Assembly: GCA_900766395.1 (NCBI GenBank)
Contig: CAAFWB010000075.1
Location: forward strand, 1-10,396
Length of the DNA: 10,396 nucleotides
Source: Clostridia bacterium
GTDB taxonomy: Bacteria; Bacillota; Clostridia; Christensenellales; UBA1242
Direction of reading: 5' to 3'
Shown: positions 4,589-10,396 of the stretch, in pieces
How the letters are laid out: every line of letters starts with the position of its first letter
Numbering within the stretch: position 1 is the stretch's first letter
Made by a program: the position numbers and the translations under genes
The notes under the pieces: generated by a model
Seen by the model: the letters and a program-made list of their open reading frames with translations, nothing else
Databases searched by the model: none
What the model was told of the DNA's origin: nothing

Positions 4589-7174
4589 TTGACAGAAAAC
4601 GAAAAAAACACTCAAAAAGAAGGTTATCAAAATCTTAAATCAATTCATGGATTGCAAGTGGGTGGTGCAATTCAGAATGTTTTACGCGATTTAAGAAACA
4701 CGAGGCATATTGCTGAACAACTTGCAAAGCAAGTTTCTGATGCAAAGAAATCCAAGACGACTCAAGTTCAACCACAAAAAGAAGTTGATGTTGTTTTGTC
4801 GACAAAACCTCAAGAAACAGTTGAAGTAAAGGTGGAATCGAAAGAAGAAAAACCACCAGTTCAAAACAGGACCTTCCAAGAAAGACCAAATTCCAGGGAA
4901 AAGAATTTTTCTCAAAGCAATCGTCAAGATTTTTCTCAAAAAAGTGGCACCCAAAGACCATTTACTGAAAAAAGGCAATTTGGTCAAAATGGACAAAGAC
5001 CACAGGGTGGAAACAGACCTCCATTTGATAGAAATAACCCAAATAGACCACAAAATGGACAGTTTGGACAACGCATACCAGGGCAATTCGGACAAAGGCC
5101 ACAAAACGGGCAAAGGCCATTCCAACCACGCGATGGACAAAGACCGGGTGGAGCAAAAACGACATTTGCTGCAAGCAAGGGAAACAACTTTAAGTCTTTT
5201 AATGAAGCTCCAATGTTTGAACTCCCAACACAAAACAAAACTTTCCAAAACAAGAACAAAAACAAAAATAATGTTGAAGAAAAAAATCGTTCTTTTGTGA
5301 AAAAAGCACAACAACGCAACAACATTATTATTGAAGATGATGACGGATTTAGTGAAACAACAATGGGTTCACGAAAACTTGTGAAAACAAAGAAAAAAGA
5401 ACAAATATTCGTTGCGCAAGCCATTGAAAATGCGGTTATTACTTCTGAAGAATTCACAGTTAAATACCTTTCAGAAAAAACTGGGCGCCCAGTTAATGAA
5501 ATCATCAAAAAACTTATGATGCTCGGAATCATGGCAAACATCAACAGCACAATCACATATGATGTTGCTGAACTTGTTGCAGGTGAACTTGGCGTCACAC
5601 TGGAAAAGAAAATTGAAAAGACATATGAAGAAAAATTGACAGAAGTTGCAAACGAAAAAACTGACGAAAACGCTGTCAAACGCCCACCAATTGTCACAGT
5701 TATGGGACACGTTGACCACGGCAAAACTTCGCTTCTTGACTGCATCAGAAATTCTTCTGTTGTTAGTGGCGAAGCGGGTGGAATCACACAACATATTGGT
5801 GCTTATCAAGTGACAAAAAATGGTGAAAAAATCACATTTATTGACACCCCAGGACATGCTGCTTTCACTGCAATGAGAGCAAGGGGTGCAAAGGCGACAG
5901 ATATCGCAATCTTGGTTGTTGCTGCAGATGACGGAATAATGCCTCAAACCATTGAAGCAATCAATCACATTCAAGCAGCAGGCGTTCCAATGATTGTTGC
6001 TGTCAACAAAATTGATAAACCTGAAGCAAATATCGACAGAGTCAAACAACAACTCGCTGAACATAATGTTTTGCCAGAAGAATGGGGCGGAGATGCGATT
6101 ATTGTTCCAGTCTCAGCAAAGACCAAACAAGGAATTGATGACCTTCTTGGCATGATTTTGTTGGTTGCAGAAATGCAAGAAATCAAAGCAAATCCAGACC
6201 GCTTGGCAACTGGTGTTGTGCTTGAAGCATCTCTCGACAAGAACAAGGGACCAATCGCAACAATTCTTGTTCAAAACGGGACACTCAAAACGGGGGATAC
6301 GTTTGTTTGCGGACTTACGTTTGGCAAGGTTAGAGCAATGTATGACGAAAATGGCAGGCTTGTTAAATCTGCTGGTCCATCTTGCCCAGTTTCTGTTCTT
6401 GGATTTGACGAAGTGCCAAATTCAGGAGATATGGCAATCGTTATTGACGAAAAATTCTCAAAGAAAGTTATTGAAGAACGTAAAGACAAAATCAAACTTG
6501 AAAGGGCAAGTGCAACAAGTGGCGTGACACTTGACGATTTTATGAACAAAGTTAACGAAGGCAAGCTCAAAAACCTTAATATCATTATCAAAGCCGATGT
6601 CCAAGGTTCTGTTGAGGCACTTCGACAAACACTCACTGAAATTGAAAACGAAGAAGCAAAAGTTGTTTGCCTCCACGCGGGAGCTGGTGCTGTCACAGAA
6701 AGCGATGTTTTGCTTGCAAGTGCATCAAGTGCTGTTATTATTGCATTTAATGTCAAGACGCAACCAAAAGCAAAACAACTTGCTGAACAAATGAAGATTG
6801 AAATCAAAGATTATGACATCATTTATCAAGCTGTTGACGACCTCACAGCTGCAATCAATGGCATGCTCACACCAAAATATGAGGAAAAGGTTGTTGGACA
6901 CGCAGAAGTTCGTATGGTGTTCAAACTCACTGGTGTTGGTCAAGTTGTCGGCTCATATATCACAGACGGAAAAGCTGTTCGACATGCTGGCGTTCGTATC
7001 ACTCGTGGTGATGAAGAAATTGGAAGCTCAACGATTGAAAGCTTGAAGATTCAAAAAGACGACAAGGCCGAAGTAAATTATGGTTATGAGTGCGGAATAA
7101 AACTCAAAGACAACTTCTCACTCAAAGAAGGTGACAGACTTGAAATCTTTGTTAAAGAACAAATAAAGAGGTGA
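4589..7174 (+). CDS. infB: Translation initiation factor IF-2
   Basis: IF2 is the GTPase that brings fMet-tRNA to the 30S start complex and promotes 50S joining. The 861-residue product is longer than Bacillus IF2 (about 716) because of its N-terminal half. Order: a 60-residue helical N-terminus without the usual RVYELAK-type IF2_N; a disordered Lys/Gln/Asn/Arg/Gly linker (about 60-280); one IF2_N domain (about 283-345) with EIIKKLMMLGIMANIN; the G domain with GHVDHGKT (373-380), GGITQHIG, DTPGHAAF (from 419), NKID (473-476) and SAK (509-511); domain 2; domain 3 starting NIIIKADVQGSVEALR; and the fMet-tRNA-binding C2 domain with GYECGIKLKDNFSLKEGD. All GTPase motifs are intact. Starts at TTG with a strong binding site. 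Confidence 0.98.
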   Translation: MTENEKNTQKEGYQNLKSIHGLQVGGAIQNVLRDLRNTRHIAEQLAKQVSDAKKSKTTQVQPQKEVDVVLSTKPQETVEVKVESKEEKPPVQNRTFQERPNSREKNFSQSNRQDFSQKSGTQRPFTEKRQFGQNGQRPQGGNRPPFDRNNPNRPQNGQFGQRIPGQFGQRPQNGQRPFQPRDGQRPGGAKTTFAASKGNNFKSFNEAPMFELPTQNKTFQNKNKNKNNVEEKNRSFVKKAQQRNNIIIEDDDGFSETTMGSRKLVKTKKKEQIFVAQAIENAVITSEEFTVKYLSEKTGRPVNEIIKKLMMLGIMANINSTITYDVAELVAGELGVTLEKKIEKTYEEKLTEVANEKTDENAVKRPPIVTVMGHVDHGKTSLLDCIRNSSVVSGEAGGITQHIGAYQVTKNGEKITFIDTPGHAAFTAMRARGAKATDIAILVVAADDGIMPQTIEAINHIQAAGVPMIVAVNKIDKPEANIDRVKQQLAEHNVLPEEWGGDAIIVPVSAKTKQGIDDLLGMILLVAEMQEIKANPDRLATGVVLEASLDKNKGPIATILVQNGTLKTGDTFVCGLTFGKVRAMYDENGRLVKSAGPSCPVSVLGFDEVPNSGDMAIVIDEKFSKKVIEERKDKIKLERASATSGVTLDDFMNKVNEGKLKNLNIIIKADVQGSVEALRQTLTEIENEEAKVVCLHAGAGAVTESDVLLASASSAVIIAFNVKTQPKAKQLAEQMKIEIKDYDIIYQAVDDLTAAINGMLTPKYEEKVVGHAEVRMVFKLTGVGQVVGSYITDGKAVRHAGVRITRGDEEIGSSTIESLKIQKDDKAEVNYGYECGIKLKDNFSLKEGDRLEIFVKEQIKR
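4865..5155 (+). repeat. Gln/Arg/Gly/Asn-rich low-complexity repeats within infB
   Basis: This stretch encodes roughly residues 93-189 of IF2. The core (129-188) repeats short units such as FGQ, NGQ and GQRP; I count eight GQ dipeptides and four GQRP. At DNA level, variants of GGACAAAGACCACA recur near 4991, 5090 and 5135. Such tandem similarity suggests growth by slippage or unequal exchange. The reading frame is kept throughout. Confidence 0.8.
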
Positions 7175-7177
7175 TTT

Positions 7178-7537
7178 GTGGCAAATAACACAAGAGTTGA
7201 GCGACTCAACGCTCAAATATTAAAAGTTCTTTCGGAAGGTCTGCTCAAACTTAATGACCCAAACTTTCACACACTCATAACTTTTATGAGTGCGGAAACT
7301 GCACCAAATTGCGAGTTTTGCAAAGTGTCAGTTTCAATTCTTGAAAAGGACGATGCAAAACGTGACCAAATTTTTTCAAAACTAATCAAAGCCACTGGCT
7401 TTTTGAAAAAAGAGATTGCGTCAAAACTCAAACTTCGCGTTGTTCCTCAAATCAAGTTTGTTCTTGACACTGGCGTCAGCCATACACAAAGAATTGAAGA
7501 CATCTTAAAAACTTTGAACATTCCAGACGAGGATTAA
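7178..7537 (+). CDS. rbfA: 30S ribosome-binding factor RbfA
   Basis: RbfA binds the neck of the 30S subunit and helps late 16S rRNA maturation and cold adaptation. The 119-residue product has the typical N-terminal TRVERLNAQILKVLSEGL helix, the KH-like core with CKVSVSILEKDDAKRDQIF and the late motif LRVVPQIKFVLDTGV, followed by the RIEDILKTL helix. The start is GTG 7178, three bases after the infB stop, with AGAGGTGA overlapping that stop. In Bacillus ylxP lies between infB and rbfA; here it is absent. The stop codon directly abuts the next gene. Confidence 0.96.
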   Translation: MANNTRVERLNAQILKVLSEGLLKLNDPNFHTLITFMSAETAPNCEFCKVSVSILEKDDAKRDQIFSKLIKATGFLKKEIASKLKLRVVPQIKFVLDTGVSHTQRIEDILKTLNIPDED

Positions 7538-8518
7538 ATGAAAAAGTATAAGAAATTGATTAAAGAGCTGTTGAAGGCACAAAGCATTGCAATATTCATT
7601 CACGAATATCCAGACGGAGATGCGATTGGGTCATCTTCCGCTCTTTATTTATATCTAAAAAGCAAAAACAAAAATGTAACACTATTTTCGCAAGACCCAG
7701 TTCCTTTCAATATGAAGTGGGTTTCATGCGCAGAAGAATATCAATCACAAGTTGATTTGACGAAAACTTTTGATTTGGGTGTGATTATTGATTGCTCTGA
7801 TGCAAAGCGCCCAGGAGATAAAATTTGCGAACAGATGAAAAGCTGCAAACAAATAATTAGAATTGACCATCACCCAAACGGGGGAATTTACTCCGAATTT
7901 GATGTTGTTAATCCTTCGACTTCTTCTGCTTGTGAACTTCTCACGGAAGTGTTGCTTGAATGTCACAATGCAATATCAAAAGACATTGCGAACTCTTTGC
8001 TGTTTGGAATCCTTACTGACACTTGTAGTTTGCAAAATTCAAATGCGCACAAAAGAACAGTTGACATCATTTCGCTGCTTATGGGAAAAGGTGCAGACTT
8101 AAATAAACTTGAAGAATATGCGTTTGCTCAAACATCAGTAAAAGAAGTTGAGATTTCAAAAGAGTTCTATAAAAATATGGTTCTTTTGATTGATGAAAAA
8201 ATTGCTTATTCATTTGTGGGAAATGAAGTTATACAAAGAATTGGGGCAACAAAAGAAGATATGAATGGGCACGCAAATATTTTGAGAAATATCATGGGTG
8301 TTGATTTATCATTTGTTATATATGAAATTCAACCACACTTTTTTTCTGCTTCACTGCGAAGTGTGGAAGGAGTTGCTTGCAATAAAATTGCGGCTGAATT
8401 TGGCGGAGGAGGTCATGTTGTTGCTTCTGGTTTTAAATGTGAAGCAAACAGCATGGAAGAGGTCGTTGCAAAAACTCTGGATTGCTGTCGAAAGGAGATG
8501 TTATGCCAAACGGAGTAA
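7538..8518 (+). CDS. nrnA: DHH/DHHA1 phosphoesterase, NrnA-type (nanoRNase / pAp phosphatase)
   Basis: The 326-residue protein is typical in length for NrnA, which degrades 2-5 base RNAs from the 5' end or by exonucleolysis and dephosphorylates pAp to AMP with Mn. Motifs: HEYPDGDAIGSS (H22, D26, D28), VIIDCSD (D85), the DHH triad D110-H111-H112, GILTDTCSLQNSN (D161) and, in the DHHA1 domain, GGGGHVVASGF (289-299). All expected metal ligands are present; TDTC replaces the more usual TDTG. ATG 7538 follows the rbfA stop with no gap and GAGG five bases upstream. An nrnA gene between rbfA and truB is a common clostridial arrangement and links nanoRNA turnover with the translation cluster. Some relatives act on cyclic dinucleotide products, so pApA is also a possible substrate. 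Confidence 0.92.
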   Translation: MKKYKKLIKELLKAQSIAIFIHEYPDGDAIGSSSALYLYLKSKNKNVTLFSQDPVPFNMKWVSCAEEYQSQVDLTKTFDLGVIIDCSDAKRPGDKICEQMKSCKQIIRIDHHPNGGIYSEFDVVNPSTSSACELLTEVLLECHNAISKDIANSLLFGILTDTCSLQNSNAHKRTVDIISLLMGKGADLNKLEEYAFAQTSVKEVEISKEFYKNMVLLIDEKIAYSFVGNEVIQRIGATKEDMNGHANILRNIMGVDLSFVIYEIQPHFFSASLRSVEGVACNKIAAEFGGGGHVVASGFKCEANSMEEVVAKTLDCCRKEMLCQTE

Positions 8519-9354
8519 TCTTGGTCAACAAACCAACTGGCATGACCTCAAATACACTTGTTCGAAAAGTTGGTAAATTAATTGGAGAGAAAAAGGTGGG
8601 GCATATGGGCACACTCGATCCAATGGGTTGCGGGCTTTTGCCAGTTCTCTGTGGCAAGGCAACCAGACTTTTTGACATGTCAACCAACAAAACAAAAATA
8701 TATCGAGCAGTATTCAAGTTTGGCGTTTCAACTGATACATTTGATAGCGAAGGCAAAATTGTTGCGACAAACGACAAAGTTGTGTCAGTAGAAGAAATGA
8801 AAAAAGTGTTGAATGAATTTGTTGGTGAGTTCGACCAAATGCCTCCGCAATATTCGTCAAAAAAAATCAATGGCAAAAAAGCATATGAAATTGCACGAGC
8901 GGGTGGTGTTGTCAAACTTTCTCCAAGGCATATAACAATCAGCCGCTTTGAACTTGTTGCGCAACTTGAAAAAAACATATTTTTATTTGAAATTGAATGT
9001 TCAGAGGGGACTTATATCAGAGCGTTGTGCCGTGACTTAGCAAGGAAACTCTCAACATATGGCACAATGTGTGCAATAAGTCGCACAAAATGTTGTGGAA
9101 AAGATTTGAAAGATGCTTTGGTTTTGAGTGAAATCAATGCGGACACAAAACTTATTGCTGCACAAGATTTTATTGACTTGCCTAGTGTTTTTGTATCTGA
9201 AAAATTTATGTCAAATCTAAAAAATGGAATAAAAGTCTTGGCAAGTGAGAATGTTGAGGGAAATTTTAAATTGTTTTGCGGTGACGAATTTTGGGGCGTT
9301 GCAAAAATTGAAAACGGATATTACAAAATTGTAAGAAACTTTTTTGGAGGATAG
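8503..9354 (+). CDS. truB: tRNA pseudouridine(55) synthase TruB
   Basis: TruB converts U55 of the tRNA T-loop to pseudouridine and also chaperones tRNA folding. The 283-residue product has NGVILVNKPTGMTS at the N-terminus, the catalytic motif GHMGTLDPMGCGLLP with Asp39, YRAVFKFGVSTDTFDSEG, MPPQYSSKKINGKKAYEIAR, and GTYIRALCRDLA. The C-terminal 65 residues form a short PUA-like part (LPSVFVSEKF to YKIVRNFFGG). ATG 8503 has AAGGAGAT four bases upstream, inside the end of nrnA; the 16-base overlap implies coupled translation. An in-frame ATG at 8482 would add seven residues but lacks a binding site. In many Firmicutes ribF follows; here it does not. Confidence 0.96.
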   Translation: MPNGVILVNKPTGMTSNTLVRKVGKLIGEKKVGHMGTLDPMGCGLLPVLCGKATRLFDMSTNKTKIYRAVFKFGVSTDTFDSEGKIVATNDKVVSVEEMKKVLNEFVGEFDQMPPQYSSKKINGKKAYEIARAGGVVKLSPRHITISRFELVAQLEKNIFLFEIECSEGTYIRALCRDLARKLSTYGTMCAISRTKCCGKDLKDALVLSEINADTKLIAAQDFIDLPSVFVSEKFMSNLKNGIKVLASENVEGNFKLFCGDEFWGVAKIENGYYKIVRNFFGG

Positions 9355-9355
9355 A

Positions 9356-10216
9356 ATGGAAGAAACAAGGTTTGGACCTTCTGGAAATGGTGCGGCATTT
9401 TATGATGCGGGGTTTAAGTCGAGTGTTGATGCACCAAAATGGTTAAAAAGCATTGGACTAAATGCTTATGAATACTCGTTTGGCAGAGGATTTACACTTG
9501 GATTTGACAAGGCTGAACTTTTGGGAAAGGCGGGGAATGAAAATTCCGTGCTTATCAGTGTTCATGCGCCATATTACATTAATTTTGCAAATCCAAGTGA
9601 CGAAATGTTTGAGAAGTCGCTAAAATATGTTTTGACCAGTTTTGAATACCTGCGACATTTTGGCGGAAAGCATGTTGTTGTGCATATTGGAACAAATGGA
9701 AAATTGACACGAGAGGAAGCGCTTGCGTTGGTTCGAGGAAGAATTCCAAAATGCGTTGAAATGCTTAAAACAAACGGGTTTGGAGATTGCAAGATGTGCA
9801 TTGAAACCATGGGGAAATACACGCAAATTGGGACTTATGAGGAGATTGTTGATTTGTGTGAGATTGATGACATGCTCATTCCTTGTTTTGATTTTGGACA
9901 TATCAACTGCATTGAGCAAGGAGGCTTGAAGTCAAGCGAAGATTTTGAACGAATTTTGTCTTATGCAATCGAAAAGCTAGGCTATGAAAAAGTCAATAAT
10001 TGTCATATCCATTTTTCAAAGATTATGTTTTCTGAAAAGGGTGAAATCAAACATTTGGATTTTGAAGACCACTTTTATGGACCTGAATTTGAGCCGCTTG
10101 CTCACGCTCTTAAAAAACTTAATTTGCATCCGCATATCATTTGCGAGTCGGCAACAAAAATGAGTGAAGATGCGCGCATTATGAAAGGAATTTATGACAG
10201 CACACAAATTTTGTGA
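9356..10216 (+). CDS. Endonuclease IV-type TIM-barrel protein (AP endonuclease family 2)
   Basis: The 286-residue protein has the xylose-isomerase-like TIM-barrel fold of endonuclease IV, which cuts DNA at abasic sites with three zinc ions. In order I see ISVHAPYYINFANP (H70), VVHIG (H110), CIETMG (E150), CFDFGHINC (D179, H182), CHIHFSK (H217), DFEDHFYG (E237/D238/H239) and IICESA (E264), which line up with eight of nine Escherichia coli Nfo zinc ligands; the DxH pair is read here as ExH, and DTCH is DFGH. The N-terminus RFGPSGNGAAFYDAG is like the clostridial members. ATG 9356 follows GGAGG by five bases and the truB stop by one. It is the last gene of the operon. It may be a true AP endonuclease or a relative of unknown substrate, so no symbol is given. 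Confidence 0.8.
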   Translation: MEETRFGPSGNGAAFYDAGFKSSVDAPKWLKSIGLNAYEYSFGRGFTLGFDKAELLGKAGNENSVLISVHAPYYINFANPSDEMFEKSLKYVLTSFEYLRHFGGKHVVVHIGTNGKLTREEALALVRGRIPKCVEMLKTNGFGDCKMCIETMGKYTQIGTYEEIVDLCEIDDMLIPCFDFGHINCIEQGGLKSSEDFERILSYAIEKLGYEKVNNCHIHFSKIMFSEKGEIKHLDFEDHFYGPEFEPLAHALKKLNLHPHIICESATKMSEDARIMKGIYDSTQIL

Positions 10217-10226
10217 CAAAAAATGC

Positions 10227-10254
10227 TAGACAAATGAAGTTTAATTTGTATAAT
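10227..10254 (+). promoter_or_regulatory. Predicted promoter of efp
   Basis: TAGACA at 10227-10232 (five of six matches to consensus) and a perfect TATAAT at 10249-10254 are 16 bases apart. RNA would start near 10261, leaving a leader of about 21 bases with AAAGGAGA. It makes efp an independent transcription unit. No intrinsic terminator is visible between the preceding gene and this promoter, so read-through from the operon is also possible. Confidence 0.65.
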
Positions 10255-10281
10255 AGATAAAGGTATAAAGGAGAAATTAAC

Positions 10282-10396
10282 ATGATTACAGCAGGAGATT
10301 TTAGAAAAGGCGTGACTTTTGAACTTGATGGAAACGTTTATTTGGTTGTTGACTTTTTGCACGTTAAACCAGGAAAAGGTTCACCATTTGTTAGAG
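10282..10396 (+). CDS. efp: Elongation factor P (5' part; truncated by window edge)
   Basis: EF-P rescues ribosomes stalled on proline runs. The first 38 residues, MITAGDFRKGVTFELDGNVY then LVVDFLHVKPGKGSPFVR, match the N-terminal KOW-like domain of EF-P. The tip loop KPGKGS holds Lys32, the residue that is modified in many bacteria (lysylated, 5-aminopentanolated or unmodified, depending on lineage); proline 30 before it is also present. The ATG at 10282 has AAAGGAGA (10267-10274) seven bases upstream. About a fifth of the usual 185 residues lies in the window; the rest is beyond the edge. Confidence 0.96.
   Translation, partial: MITAGDFRKGVTFELDGNVYLVVDFLHVKPGKGSPFVR

Noticed and set aside
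5180..5370. Internal translation start giving a short IF2 isoform, as in Escherichia coli
   Set aside because: Internal ATG codons in the linker (for example near 5214 and 5361) lack a clear ribosome binding site, so I cannot support one from sequence.
4691..5787. Long minus-strand open frames opposite infB (4691-5314 and 4984-5787)
   Set aside because: They lie antisense to the repeat-rich, strongly biased infB coding sequence, lack good ribosome binding sites and give Phe/Ser/Cys-rich translations without recognisable motifs. They are shadows of codon bias.
10203..10215. CACAAA-T-TTTGTG palindrome at the end of the endonuclease IV-like gene
   Set aside because: It overlaps the stop codon, can form only about four stem pairs, and has no T-run after it in either direction, so it is not a convincing terminator; it may be chance.
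1..10396. Mobile, phage, CRISPR or defence elements
   Set aside because: No repeat array, transposase, integrase, attachment site or defence-type protein is seen; all genes on both strands are housekeeping families in uniform A+T-rich sequence.

Overview
This window is an A+T-rich stretch of a bacterial chromosome, most likely from a Firmicutes-type organism (Clostridia or a relative). The reasons are strong AGGAG-type ribosome binding sites, frequent TTG and GTG starts, the divergent rpmB / asp23-yloV arrangement, ylxR and ylxQ between nusA and infB, and a NusA without the C-terminal repeats of enterobacteria. I cannot name the genus. Nearly all of it is coding, almost entirely on the + strand, and it is core housekeeping DNA. 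I see no mobile element, CRISPR array, tRNA or rRNA.

Layout. (1) 1-98, minus strand: the start of rpmB (ribosomal protein L28), cut by the window edge. (2) 99-270: a divergent intergenic region with a good promoter for rpmB and a weaker one for the rightward genes. (3) 271-2278: asp23-like yloU and the DAK2-domain gene yloV (fakA type). (4) 2279-2392: a short intergenic region with a promoter and a near-perfect hairpin closed by a C(UUCG)G loop. (5) 2393-10216: a tightly packed run of rimP, nusA, ylxR, ylxQ, infB, rbfA, nrnA, truB and an endonuclease IV-type TIM-barrel gene, with gaps of 0 to 14 bases or short overlaps, so very probably one operon. (6) 10217-10281: a promoter and ribosome binding site for efp, whose first 38 codons close the window.

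The operon joins transcription elongation/termination control (NusA), ribosome 30S maturation (RimP, RbfA), translation initiation (IF2), tRNA pseudouridylation (TruB), nanoRNA turnover (NrnA) and two small RNA-binding proteins (YlxR, YlxQ). EF-P, just downstream but on its own promoter, adds translation of polyproline stretches. Compared with the Bacillus subtilis version, ylxP is missing, nrnA sits between rbfA and truB, and an endonuclease IV-like gene stands where ribF would follow truB.

I did not find a convincing new biological system. The points most worth a second look are the UUCG hairpin in the rimP-nusA leader (possible NusA-responsive attenuator), a 10-base match between that hairpin and the ylxQ start region, the unusual N-terminus and Gln/Arg/Gly/Asn-rich linker of IF2, and the variant metal site of the endonuclease IV-like protein.
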